Shown here: positions 8,251 to 16,817 of the stretch, piece by piece
How positions within the stretch are numbered: position 1 is the stretch's first letter
How the letters are laid out: the number at the start of each line of letters is the position of its first letter
DNA from: Oscillospiraceae bacterium
Lineage (GTDB): Bacteria; Bacillota; Clostridia; Oscillospirales; Oscillospiraceae
Assembly: GCA_016286665.1 (NCBI GenBank)
Contig: JAEETX010000015.1
Coordinates: 1-44,086, forward strand
DNA: 44,086 bases
Direction of reading: 5' to 3'
Notes under the pieces: model-generated
What the model was told of the DNA's origin: nothing
What the model saw: the letters and a program-made list of their open reading frames with translations, nothing else
The model's database searches: none
Position numbers and translations under genes: made by a program

Positions 8251-9459
8251 TCATTCCTCGAAAAACTTTCTGTGGACGGCCCGCATGGCCACGTCGGCGG
8301 CGTCGGCGTCGATGAGGACGGAAATCTTGATCTCGCTGGTGGAGATCATGCGGATGTTCACCTGGGCGGCGGCCAGCGCCTCAAACAGCAGCGCGGCCAC
8401 GCCGGGCCGGTTGATCATCCCCGCGCCCACGACGCTGAGCTTGCAGATCTTGTCGGTCACATTCATGTGGTCAAAACCGATGGCGTCCTGCTCTGCGGAC
8501 AGCGCCCGGCTGGCATGCTCCATTTCCGCCTTGGGAATGGTGAAGCTGATGTCCTTGGTGTTGTTGCGCCCGATGGACTGGAGGATCAGGTCCACGTTGA
8601 TCTTTTCCTTGGCCAGGACCCGGAAGACCTTGTAGGCGATGCCGGGCTCATCCTTCAGCCCCACGAGGGCGATGCGGGCGATCTTGTCATCCCTGGCGAT
8701 GCCGCTGATTTTGGTCTCTTCCATTCCTTTTGTGACCTCCTTCACGATTGTGCCGGGCTTGCGCACATAGCTGCTGAGCACTTCCATGGGAACGCCGTAG
8801 CGCTTGGCCAGCTCCACGCAGCGGTTGTGCAGAACCTGGGCCCCCATGGAGGCCAGCTCCAGCATCTCGTCATAGGTGATTTCCTTGAGCTTTTTCGCGG
8901 TGGGGACGAGACGGGGATCGGCGGTGTAGACGCCCTCCACGTCGGTGTATATCTGGCAAAGGTCCGCATGCATCTTCGCCGCGATGGCCACGGCGGTGGT
9001 GTCACTGCCGCCCCGGCCCAGGGTAGTCATGTCCTCGTGCTTGTTGACGCCCTGGAATCCGGCCACCAGCACCACCCGGCCCTGCTCCAGTTCCCGCCGG
9101 ATGCGCTCCTGGTCCAGAGTTTTGATCCGGGCGTTGCCGTAATCGGAATTGGTCTTCATCCCAACCTGCCAACCCAGAAGGGAGATGGAGGGTATCCCCA
9201 GCTCCTGCAGGGCGATGGCGCAGAGAGAAATGGAAATCTGCTCGCCGGAGGACATGAGCATGTCCATTTCCCGCTTGCTGGGATCGCTGGAGAGCTCGTG
9301 GGCCTTGGCGATCAGGTCGTCGGTGGTGTCACCCTGGGCGGAGAGGACGACCACGACGTCGTTCCCCGCCTTTTTCGTGTCGGCGATGATCCCCGCGACG
9401 CGCCGGAGCTTTTCCGCATCCGCCACGGAGGAACCGCCGAATTTCTGTACGATCAGCAT
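8251..9459 (-). CDS. lysC: Aspartate kinase
   Basis: A 402-residue enzyme phosphorylating aspartate at the first step towards lysine, threonine and methionine. The N-terminal amino-acid kinase domain starts with VQKFGGSSV, the classic aspartokinase signature, followed by the conserved GRGGSDTTAVA region (about residues 149-159) and an IYTDVEGVYTADPR segment. Two ACT regulatory domains occupy about residues 265-400, implying allosteric feedback. Full length for a monofunctional enzyme. It lies 50 bases downstream of hom in a two-gene unit with a shared promoter at 10677-10705 and a strong terminator. No lysine riboswitch was seen upstream. Confidence 0.96.
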   Translation of the reverse strand: MLIVQKFGGSSVADAEKLRRVAGIIADTKKAGNDVVVVLSAQGDTTDDLIAKAHELSSDPSKREMDMLMSSGEQISISLCAIALQELGIPSISLLGWQVGMKTNSDYGNARIKTLDQERIRRELEQGRVVLVAGFQGVNKHEDMTTLGRGGSDTTAVAIAAKMHADLCQIYTDVEGVYTADPRLVPTAKKLKEITYDEMLELASMGAQVLHNRCVELAKRYGVPMEVLSSYVRKPGTIVKEVTKGMEETKISGIARDDKIARIALVGLKDEPGIAYKVFRVLAKEKINVDLILQSIGRNNTKDISFTIPKAEMEHASRALSAEQDAIGFDHMNVTDKICKLSVVGAGMINRPGVAALLFEALAAAQVNIRMISTSEIKISVLIDADAADVAMRAVHRKFFEE

Positions 9460-9509
9460 GAATCATCCCGCCTTATACTTCTGCCGGACCCTGTCCGGCG
9501 CAAATACGC

Positions 9510-10628
9510 TCAGTCGAGGACGCGGTAGCGGACCTGGGCCTGGGGCAGCATGCCCGCGGGCATCGCCTCCGTGATGGACCAGCTGTCCCCGCTGCGGATA
9601 TACCAGCGGGCGGGGAGCGTGTCCGGGTCGCCCAAGGTCAGCGGCGCGTCGGTCCAGCCTATGCCGCGGGGCGCGTGCTTGTGACGGACGGCGTCCACCA
9701 CGTCACCCACCACCGCGCTGGCGGTGGGGATGCTGCCGGCGCCGGTGCCGTAGAAGAGAACGTCGCCCACGGCGCTGCCGGTGATGACCACGGCGTTGAA
9801 GGCGCTGTCCACGTGAGCCAGCATGCTGGTTTTCGGAACGAAGTGAGGGGCGACCCAGGCGTAGACAGTCCCATCCTCCTGCCGGATGAGGCGACACAGG
9901 AGCTTGATGGCGCCCTCGGTGGAGGCCGCGTTGCGGATATCCTGCAGGGCCACGCCCCGGATGCCCTCCGCCGGAACCTTCTCCGGCTTCAGCTCCCGGC
10001 CCCAGGCCAGGTCCGCCAGGATGCAGGCCTTGCGCACGGCGTCCGTCCCGTCCAGGTCGCTGTCCGGGTTCTGCTCCGCGTAGCCCAAGGCCTGGGCCTC
10101 CTTCAGGGCCTCGTCCAGCTCCTTCCCGCTCTGCTCCATGGCGGTGAGGATATAGTTGGTGGTGCCGTTGACGATGCCCTTCATCGCCAGGATCTTATTG
10201 GCGGAGAGATCGTTGAACAGGGGACGCAGCAGGGGGATGCCGCCGCCCACGCTGGCCTCGAAGAAATAGTTCACGCCCTTTTCCTTAGCCAGAGCCAGCA
10301 GCTCCACGCCGTGCTCCGCCACCAGCTGCTTGTTGGAGGTGACGACATGCTTGCCCGCCTGCAGCGCCCGCCGGGTGAAGGTCAGGGCGACGCCGCAGCC
10401 GCCGATGGTTTCCACCACCAGACCCACCTCCGGGTCGTTCTCCACCACGGCGAAATCCTTCACCAGCAGGGGAGCGAAGGGACTGTCGGGAAAGTCCCGC
10501 ACATCCACGATATACTTGAGGCGCACTTCCTCTCCCGCGCCTGCGGCGACCTCCGCCGCGTTTTCCGCCAGGACCTTCGCCACGCCGGAGCCCACCGTAC
10601 CGAAGCCCAGGATCGCCAGATTCATCAT
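9510..10628 (-). CDS. hom: Homoserine dehydrogenase, short form without a recognisable ACT domain
   Basis: A 372-residue NAD(P)H-dependent enzyme reducing aspartate semialdehyde to homoserine. The N-terminal Rossmann motif is GFGTVGSGVA (about residues 8-17). Conserved family segments follow: TSNKQLVAEHG, FEASVGGGIPLLRPL, GIVNGTTNYILTAM, and SDLDGTDAVRKACILA. Many Firmicute enzymes are about 400-430 residues with a C-terminal ACT domain; here only about 50 residues follow the catalytic domain, so threonine feedback through ACT is probably absent. First gene of the hom-lysC operon. The start is one of two tandem ATGs (10628 or 10625). Confidence 0.95.
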   Translation of the reverse strand: MMNLAILGFGTVGSGVAKVLAENAAEVAAGAGEEVRLKYIVDVRDFPDSPFAPLLVKDFAVVENDPEVGLVVETIGGCGVALTFTRRALQAGKHVVTSNKQLVAEHGVELLALAKEKGVNYFFEASVGGGIPLLRPLFNDLSANKILAMKGIVNGTTNYILTAMEQSGKELDEALKEAQALGYAEQNPDSDLDGTDAVRKACILADLAWGRELKPEKVPAEGIRGVALQDIRNAASTEGAIKLLCRLIRQEDGTVYAWVAPHFVPKTSMLAHVDSAFNAVVITGSAVGDVLFYGTGAGSIPTASAVVGDVVDAVRHKHAPRGIGWTDAPLTLGDPDTLPARWYIRSGDSWSITEAMPAGMLPQAQVRYRVLD

Positions 10629-10676
10629 GTCAGCTCATCCCTATCTCTAATGTAAAGTCGCATGAATTATTTTTCT

Positions 10677-10705
10677 ATATTATCATAGGCTTTTTCAATA
10701 AGCAA
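10677..10705 (-). promoter_or_regulatory. Promoter of the hom-lysC operon
   Basis: The minus strand reads TTGCTT, a 17-base spacer, and TAATAT with an extended TG, about 50 bases before the hom start. Confidence 0.7.
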
Positions 10706-10760
10706 CAGATAAACTACACAAAACTGCGGTGATTCAGCGATATAAATTCGGAAATTCGTC

Positions 10761-11900
10761 TCAGCGGCCGCTCCGGGGGAAAAAGCGTTCCTTCGCCTCC
10801 GCTGCCAGGCGGCAGAAGGAGGTCACGTCCTCCTCCGTCGTTTCCGGGGAGAAGGAGACGCGCAGCGCGCCGTCGATCACCGCGGGGGGCAGGCCCATGG
10901 CCTCCAGCACGTGGCTGCGGCGGCCCTTGGCGCAGGCGGAGCCGCGGGAAACGCAGACGCCCTGGCTGTCCAGCCAGTTCTGCAGCACCTCCGCCCGGCA
11001 GCCGGGGAAGGAGACGCAGCAGATGTGCCCGGCGCAGACGCCGGAATCTCCGCCGATGAGGTCCGCTTCCGGCAGCTTTTCCGCCAGCAGCCTTCGCAGG
11101 GAAGCATACCGGACGGCAACGGCGGCGGTATCCCGCTTCGCCGCGGCCCTGGCCGCCGCGCCGAAGCCGGCGATGGCGGGCATGGCCTCCGTGCCGGAGC
11201 GGAGATTCCCCTCCTGGCCGCCTCCGTGGAGCAGGGGCGGCAGCTTCAGCCCCGGCCTCAGCCACAGGGCGCCGATGCCCTTGGGGCCGCCGATCTTGTG
11301 GCCGCTGAGGGAAATCAGGTCCGCCCCCAGGTCCTCCGGGCGCAGGGGCAGCTTGGTGAAGGCCTGCACCGCGTCGGTGTGGAGGAGCGCGGCGCTGCCC
11401 CGCTGCCGCAGCAGCTCCCTTACGGCGCTCAGATCGTTCACCGCGCCGGTCTCGTTGTTCACCAGCATGAGGCTCACCAGCACCGTGTCCTCCCGCAGGG
11501 CTTCCGCCACGGCCTGCACGGGGATGCGCCCCGCGGCGTCCGGCTGCAGCAGCGTCACCTCCCAGCCCTCGGCGCGGAGGTCGTGGAGGCTGTTCAGCAC
11601 TGCCTCATGCTCCGCTGCGGAGCTGAGGATGTGCTTGCCTCTGTGACGGCCCAGCCGTGCGGCGCATTTCAGAGCCTGGTTGTCCGCTTCGGTGCCCCCG
11701 GAGGTGAAGACCAGGGTCCCGTTTTTGGCTTTCAGGGCGCTGAGGACGGCCTTTCGGCTCTCCTCCAGCAGCTGGCGGGCGGCTCTGCCGGGCGCGTGGG
11801 TGGCGGAGGGGTTCCCCCAGGTCTCCGTCAGCGCGAGGCGCATGGCTTCCACCGCTTCGCCGCAGGGGCGGGTGGTGGCGGCGTTATCCAGATAGATCAA
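10761..11900 (-). CDS. Cysteine desulfurase, NifS/IscS family
   Basis: A 379-residue PLP enzyme removing sulfur from cysteine for Fe-S clusters or tRNA thiolation. I choose the TTG at 11900 because AGGAGG lies 9 bases upstream and the product then begins MIYLDNAATT, the usual start of the family; ATG codons at 11921 and 12014 are poorer, and the latter lies upstream of the promoter. The PLP lysine is in SGHKIGGPKG, and the catalytic Cys is in RGSACAKG on the mobile loop. It is divergent from an MtaB-type radical-SAM tRNA methylthiotransferase, a possible sulfur consumer, though the pairing is only by position. No IscU-like scaffold gene adjoins. Confidence 0.92.
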   Translation of the reverse strand: MIYLDNAATTRPCGEAVEAMRLALTETWGNPSATHAPGRAARQLLEESRKAVLSALKAKNGTLVFTSGGTEADNQALKCAARLGRHRGKHILSSAAEHEAVLNSLHDLRAEGWEVTLLQPDAAGRIPVQAVAEALREDTVLVSLMLVNNETGAVNDLSAVRELLRQRGSAALLHTDAVQAFTKLPLRPEDLGADLISLSGHKIGGPKGIGALWLRPGLKLPPLLHGGGQEGNLRSGTEAMPAIAGFGAAARAAAKRDTAAVAVRYASLRRLLAEKLPEADLIGGDSGVCAGHICCVSFPGCRAEVLQNWLDSQGVCVSRGSACAKGRRSHVLEAMGLPPAVIDGALRVSFSPETTEEDVTSFCRLAAEAKERFFPRSGR

Positions 11901-11942
11901 GGGTGTGACCCTCCTCGTCATTGACTTGAAGTTATAGAATGC

Positions 11943-11971
11943 AGTATAATCAAAAAAAGCGCCCGTTGCAA
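11943..11971 (-). promoter_or_regulatory. Strong promoter for the cysteine desulfurase gene
   Basis: On the minus strand: TTGCAA, 17 bases ending in a T-run, then TATACT. The expected transcription start near 11936 lies downstream of the ATG at 12014, which rules that start out. Confidence 0.78.
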
Positions 11972-12012
11972 GCGGCAGCGGGAGCGAACGCGATGTTAGG
12001 AACGGTTTTTCC

Positions 12013-13269
12013 ATGAAATTCCTCTTTTATACCCTGGGCTGCCGCTGCAATCAGTTCGAGACGGCGGCCATGGAAGCCGCCCTCCGCGAGCGCGGTCACG
12101 AGATCGTGACGGACGGGCCCGACGTGGTGGTGGTCAACAGCTGCGCCGTGACGGCGGAGAGCGCGCGAAAATCCCGCCAGGCTGCCCGAAGGCTGCAGAA
12201 GCGCTGGCCGGGGGCCAAGCTGGCTGTCTGCGGCTGCTGGCCCCAGGCGGAGCGCGCGGAGGCGGAAAGCGTGGGCGCGGCCCTCGTCGGCGGCAGCGGG
12301 GAGCGGCTGGAATTCGTAAAAGCGCTGGAAGCCCTGGCCGAAGGGCATGGGGAGCCGGCGGTGCTGCTGGATGAAGCCCTCCGCCGCCGGGAATTCGAGG
12401 TCCTGGACCCTGCCCGCCTGGAGGGACGGACCCGCGCATATTTGAAGGTAGAGGACGGCTGCGCCAATTTCTGCACCTACTGCATCATCCCCTATCTCCG
12501 GGGCCCTGTGCGCAGCATGCCCCTGGAGGAAGCCGCGGAGAAGGCCGCCGGGCTGGCGGCGTCGGATGTGAAGGAGCTGACTCTCACGGGCATCGAGCTG
12601 GCCTCCTATCAGTATGGGCTGGCGGAGCTGGTGGAGGCGGTGGCCGCCGCCGCGCCAGCGCTGCGCATCCGCCTGGGCTCTCTGGAGCCCAGAGCGGTGG
12701 ACGAGGCGTTCTGCCGCCGCCTGGCCGCGCTTCCAAACCTCTGCCCCCACTTCCACCTCTCCCTCCAGTCCGGCTGCGACGAGACCCTGCGCCGCATGGG
12801 GCGGAAATACGACAGCGCGCGCTTTTACCGCAGCGTGGAGCTGCTGCGCCATTATTTCCCCAACTGCGGCCTCAGCGCCGACCTGATCACCGGCTTCCCC
12901 GGCGAGACGGAGGGGGAATTCCGCAAGACCCTGGCCTTTCTGGACCGCTGCCGCTTCAGCCATCTCCATGTTTTCCCCTATTCCGAGCGGAAGGGGACGA
13001 AGGCCGCGCGCATGCCGGACAGCGTTCCGAAGCCGGAGCGGGAGGAGCGGGCAAGACAGGCCATCGCCCTGGCGGCGGAGCACGAGGAAGCGTTCCTGCG
13101 TTCCCAGGTGGGGCTGCGGCAGGCGGTGCTGTTTGAAAGCCGCATGGGCCATACCCCCAATTACTGCGAAACGGAGCTCCTGCCGGGCAGGGAGGGGCAG
13201 GTGGTCAGCGTCCTCGTCACCGGCGCGGCGGACGGACGCCTGATCGTCGAGGAAACGGGAAGAAATTAG
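12013..13269 (+). CDS. mtaB: MtaB-type tRNA (t6A37) methylthiotransferase, radical SAM
   Basis: A 418-residue enzyme expected to convert t6A37 to ms2t6A37 in ANN-decoding tRNAs. The N-terminal MTTase domain holds three Cys for the auxiliary 4Fe-4S cluster (in TLGCRCNQFE, VNSCAVT and VCGCWPQ). The radical-SAM triad is CANFCTYC (about residues 152-159), followed by IIPYLRGPVRS. The C-terminal part (about 365-418) is TRAM-like. MtaB rather than MiaB or RimO is chosen from the N-terminal MKFLFYTLGCRCNQFE form. AGGAA sits about 10 bases before the ATG. Function by family; not tested. Confidence 0.92.
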   Translation: MKFLFYTLGCRCNQFETAAMEAALRERGHEIVTDGPDVVVVNSCAVTAESARKSRQAARRLQKRWPGAKLAVCGCWPQAERAEAESVGAALVGGSGERLEFVKALEALAEGHGEPAVLLDEALRRREFEVLDPARLEGRTRAYLKVEDGCANFCTYCIIPYLRGPVRSMPLEEAAEKAAGLAASDVKELTLTGIELASYQYGLAELVEAVAAAAPALRIRLGSLEPRAVDEAFCRRLAALPNLCPHFHLSLQSGCDETLRRMGRKYDSARFYRSVELLRHYFPNCGLSADLITGFPGETEGEFRKTLAFLDRCRFSHLHVFPYSERKGTKAARMPDSVPKPEREERARQAIALAAEHEEAFLRSQVGLRQAVLFESRMGHTPNYCETELLPGREGQVVSVLVTGAADGRLIVEETGRN

Positions 13270-13298
13270 TTGCATACGCTGCGCAAAAAGAGTATTAT
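13270..13298 (+). promoter_or_regulatory. Promoter for the YerB/EEP operon
   Basis: TTGCAT, 17-base spacer, TATTAT, directly after the mtaB stop (TAG at 13267-13269). Confidence 0.62.
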
Positions 13299-13383
13299 TA
13301 TTCAATAAGGCTTCTCAAAAGATAGAAAGGATCGCGTTCTCCTGGTGAAAGGGAAGCCCGAAGAAGAACCGAACGCAGAGAAA

Positions 13384-14544
13384 ATGAAGTATCGCTTTGC
13401 CCTGTCACTGATTTTGCTGTTTGTTCTGCTCCTGGCCCTGGCGGCCTGCGGCGGTCCGGGATCGAAGGAACTGCCGGAAACGCCGCCTCCCATCACCGAG
13501 CTTCCGGCCCCCACGGCCACGCCGACGCCCACCCCGGCCCCCACGCCGGAGCCCACCCCCGAACCCACACCGGAACCGACGCCCGAGCCGGAGCCGGAAT
13601 TCCGCAACTACCTCAACGGCACGCCCCTGGAGGAGGAGGACCGCACGAGGCCCTTCGCCCTCATGGTCAACAACCATCCCCAGGCCCAGCCCCAGTGCGG
13701 CATCGGCGGGGCGGACATCATCTATGAGGTGCTGGCAGAGGGCAATATCACCCGCATGATGGCCATCTTCTCCCATATTCAGGAGGCGGGCGTGCTGGGC
13801 AGCATCCGCAGCGTGCGCCCCTACTATCAGGATATCTGCTTCTCCTACGGGGCCGTTCTCTGCCACGCGGGGGGCAGCGAGGACGCCTACAGCCGCATCA
13901 GCTCCCTGCACATCCAGAATATCGACGGGGTGCGGGGCTGGTATGCCAACGAGCCCTTCTGGCGGGATCAGGACCGGCGCAGCGCCGGCTACGCGCTGGA
14001 GCACACCCTTTTTACCAGCGGCGAAAAGCTCTGGGAGGCTGCGGAGCTCATGAAATACCCTCTGGAAGTGGGGGAGGATTATGACTGCGGCCTGCGCTTC
14101 CTGAACGACGGAGAGCCCCTGGAGGGGGAGGATGCGGCGACGGTCGACATCAATTTCAACAAAAAGACTACCATCCTTACATACCATGAGGACAGCGGCT
14201 GCTATACCGCCTATCAGCTGGACGCGGACTATGCCGACGGCCTCACGGGGGAGATGCCCCGGTTCCGCAACGTCCTCATCCTCTATGCCGATATCCGCAC
14301 CTATGACGACTACGGCCGCCTGAAGGTGGACCTGATCGGGGAAGGCGGCGGCTGGTATGCCCGTGACGGAAAGGCGATCCCCATCACCTGGTCCAAGGCG
14401 GACACCTACGCGCCCTTCCACTACTACACGGAGGATACGGAAGAGCTGACCGTCCGGGCGGGCAAGACCTACATCGCCATCGTTTCCCCCAGCTTTGGGG
14501 AAGTGAGCTTCAGCGGCGCTGAAGCGGAAGGAGCCGACGATTGA
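13384..14544 (+). CDS. yerB: YerB-like DUF3048 lipoprotein
   Basis: A 386-residue lipoprotein. The ATG at 13384 places a hydrophobic signal directly before lipobox LAAC (Cys22); an upstream GTG at 13345 would add 13 polar residues. Residues 40-75 are a Thr-Pro/Glu-Pro low-complexity linker that probably spans the wall. The rest is the DUF3048 fold, with the family segments RPFALMVNNHPQAQPQ, GGADIIYEVLAEGNITR and GSIRSVRPYY. The family is widespread in Firmicutes and its molecular role is unknown to me. The gene overlaps the next one by four bases (TTGA), so the two are probably translated together. Confidence 0.9.
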   Translation: MKYRFALSLILLFVLLLALAACGGPGSKELPETPPPITELPAPTATPTPTPAPTPEPTPEPTPEPTPEPEPEFRNYLNGTPLEEEDRTRPFALMVNNHPQAQPQCGIGGADIIYEVLAEGNITRMMAIFSHIQEAGVLGSIRSVRPYYQDICFSYGAVLCHAGGSEDAYSRISSLHIQNIDGVRGWYANEPFWRDQDRRSAGYALEHTLFTSGEKLWEAAELMKYPLEVGEDYDCGLRFLNDGEPLEGEDAATVDINFNKKTTILTYHEDSGCYTAYQLDADYADGLTGEMPRFRNVLILYADIRTYDDYGRLKVDLIGEGGGWYARDGKAIPITWSKADTYAPFHYYTEDTEELTVRAGKTYIAIVSPSFGEVSFSGAEAEGADD

Positions 14545-15638
14545 AAAAAGCCCTCCGCGTCCTGCTGATCGTCCTGGCGGCCCTGGTCCTTCTGGCGGGG
14601 GCCTACGTCGCCTATGCGTTCCTGCGCTTCCACCGCCTGGGAGATCAGACCCTGGAGGTCTGGGGAAGCGCCTCCCCCGAGGCGCCGCAGACGGGACGGG
14701 AATACAGCCTCGTTTCCTTCAACATTGGCTTCGGCGCTTATGAGGCGGATTTCGGCTTCTTCATGGACGGGGGAGACCGGTCCTGGGCCTGGTCGAAAGA
14801 GCGGCTGGACGCGAACCTGCGCCGGATCGGGGAGACCCTTTGGGACCAGGGGGCGGATTTCTATCTGGTGCAGGAGGTGGATATAGACGCTGACCGCTCT
14901 TACCATGTGGACGAGCGCCCCTATCTCACGTTCACCCTGCTGGAGACAGCCTGGGTCTTTGCCCAGAACTATGATTCCCCCTGGCTCTGCTATCCCTTCC
15001 GGCAGCCCCACGGCTCGTCGAAGTCCGGGATCATGACGTTTTCCGCCTTTCCCATCCGGGAAGCGCAGCGCGTGGAGCTGCCCATCGAGGGCGGCTTCCG
15101 GAAATTCCTGGACCTGGACCGCTGTTATTCCAAGGCCCGCATCCCCCTGTCCGGGCAGCGGGAGCTGGTGCTCTATAACATGCATCTCTCCGCCTATACC
15201 GCCGACGGAAGCATCGCCACGGAGCAGCTGCGGCGGCTGCTGGCGGACATGGAGGGGGAATACGCCCGACACAACTACTGCATCGCCGGGGGCGATTTCA
15301 ACAAGGACCTGCTGGGGGATTCCTCCGCCGTGTTCGGCCTGCCTACCGACAGCGCCGTCTGGGCCCAGCCCATCCCGGAGGGGATCTTCGACGACGTCCA
15401 TATCGCGCTGATCGCGCCTCTGGAGGAAGAAAAGCCCGTGCCCAGCTGCCGCAATGCGGACGGGCCTTATCATCCGGGGCAGATGGTGCTGACCATCGAC
15501 GGGTTCCTGGTGAGCGAGAATGTGGAGGTGCTGGAATCCTCCGTCGTCGACACCGGCTTTGCCTACTCCGACCATAATCCCGTTGTGATGCGCTTTTTGC
15601 TGCGCCCGCAGCCGGAACCGACGCCCGAAGACCACTGA
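14541..15638 (+). CDS. Membrane-anchored endonuclease/exonuclease/phosphatase-family protein
   Basis: A 365-residue protein starting at TTG, seven bases after AAGGAG and overlapping the yerB stop (TTGA). A single N-terminal hydrophobic helix (about 8-28) anchors or exports it. The EEP fold is clear: LVSFNIG, YLVQEVDID (metal-binding Glu), YNMHLSAY, IAGGDFNKD (catalytic Asp/Asn) and the final SDHNPVVMRF. Such enzymes cut phosphodiesters in nucleic acids or phospholipid/inositol phosphates using magnesium; here the extracytoplasmic location favours a secreted nuclease or a phosphodiesterase acting on environmental substrates. Substrate unknown. Confidence 0.9.
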   Translation: MKKALRVLLIVLAALVLLAGAYVAYAFLRFHRLGDQTLEVWGSASPEAPQTGREYSLVSFNIGFGAYEADFGFFMDGGDRSWAWSKERLDANLRRIGETLWDQGADFYLVQEVDIDADRSYHVDERPYLTFTLLETAWVFAQNYDSPWLCYPFRQPHGSSKSGIMTFSAFPIREAQRVELPIEGGFRKFLDLDRCYSKARIPLSGQRELVLYNMHLSAYTADGSIATEQLRRLLADMEGEYARHNYCIAGGDFNKDLLGDSSAVFGLPTDSAVWAQPIPEGIFDDVHIALIAPLEEEKPVPSCRNADGPYHPGQMVLTIDGFLVSENVEVLESSVVDTGFAYSDHNPVVMRFLLRPQPEPTPEDH

Positions 15639-15732
15639 TCGGCCCGCGGGCGTTTTGCCTTTTCTCCGGCGCTTTCCGGGTAAGGAAACAACATGAACCG
15701 TAAATTCGAGATTTCAGAAAAGGAGGACGGAA

Positions 15733-16812
15733 ATGGACCCTGTGCATGAACAAAAATGCGCAGCCTGCGGCGGCCCGCTTCGCTTTGATCCGGAATCGGG
15801 CAAGCTGGTCTGCGACTACTGCGGCAGCGTGTTCGAAATCGGGGAGCAGAAGGCCCCCGAACCCGGTGAAGCGCTGGGCGGCATAGATTTCGAGCTGTTG
15901 AGCGCCCACGCCGCGGCGGCGGACGCGGAGGGACTGCCCATCTACAACTGCGTCTCCTGCGGGGCGGAGGTCATCGCTTCCCAGCAGCAGATGGCCCTCA
16001 CCTGTCCCTACTGCGGCAACAACATCGTGCTGACGGAGAAGACCTCCGGCAATCTCCGGCCCGACGGGCTGATCCCCTTCAAAATCACCGCCAAGGCGCT
16101 GCCCCAGGCGATGACGAAGTTTTACAAGGGCAAGAAGCTGCTGCCCAAGAACTTCTTCAGCGAGAGCCGCATGGAGAAGGTGACGGGGGTCTACGTTCCC
16201 TTCTGGGTGTTCAGCGGCAAATTGAGCGGGCAGCTGGGTTTTACCGGGGAACATGTCTCCAGCCGCCGCAGCGGCGATTATATCATCACGGAAACGGAGC
16301 ATTACCGCATCCGCCGCGACGTATCCATGGAATTCCGGGACCTGCCGGTGGACGCCAGCGGCAGGGTGGACGACGCCCTGATGGATTCCCTGGAGCCCTT
16401 CCACATGGAGGATGAAAAGCCCTTCGACATGCAGTATCTGGCGGGCTTCACGGCGGACCGCTTCGATCAGGCCCGGCAGGATATGGCGGAGCGGGCGAAA
16501 AAGCGCATGAACAATTCCGCCGTCAACCTGGTCAATGGCAAGCTTTCGGGGGAATATTCCAATGTCCGCAGCACCGGCGGCAGCCTGCAGGCGGACCTGA
16601 AAGCCCGCTATCTTCTCTTTCCGGTGTATCTTTTCGACCTCAAGCACGGAAAGAAGACCTATGCCTTCGCCGTGAACGGGCAGACCGGCGAAGTGGTCGG
16701 CAGCGTGCCCACGGACAAGAAGGTCAGCTGGCAGTATTTCCTGCTCCGGGCCGGCATCGGTCTGGCGGCGGTGCTGGCGCTGTGCTTTGTCCTGTATATG
16801 CTGGGGAGGTGA
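15733..16812 (+). CDS. Zinc-ribbon, C-terminally membrane-anchored protein
   Basis: A 359-residue protein. Two zinc ribbons are visible at the N-terminus: CAACG...CDYCG (about residues 9-31) and NCVSCG...CPYCG (about 74-97). The middle (about 105-325) contains the KITAKALPQAMTKFYKGKKLLPKNF and VYVPFWVFSG segments found in TFIIB-type zinc-ribbon membrane proteins. One helix (about 336-357) ends the protein. AAGGAGG precedes the ATG well. The next gene begins six bases after the stop, so they form an operon. The family has no assigned reaction that I know of; an adaptor or assembly role at the membrane is a guess. Confidence 0.85.
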   Translation: MDPVHEQKCAACGGPLRFDPESGKLVCDYCGSVFEIGEQKAPEPGEALGGIDFELLSAHAAAADAEGLPIYNCVSCGAEVIASQQQMALTCPYCGNNIVLTEKTSGNLRPDGLIPFKITAKALPQAMTKFYKGKKLLPKNFFSESRMEKVTGVYVPFWVFSGKLSGQLGFTGEHVSSRRSGDYIITETEHYRIRRDVSMEFRDLPVDASGRVDDALMDSLEPFHMEDEKPFDMQYLAGFTADRFDQARQDMAERAKKRMNNSAVNLVNGKLSGEYSNVRSTGGSLQADLKARYLLFPVYLFDLKHGKKTYAFAVNGQTGEVVGSVPTDKKVSWQYFLLRAGIGLAAVLALCFVLYMLGR

Positions 16813-16817
16813 GGGGA

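Noticed and set aside
10629-10760. Possible lysine or threonine leader upstream of hom-lysC
   Set aside because: The leader is short and has no conserved lysine-riboswitch core, Thr-rich peptide or terminator hairpin.
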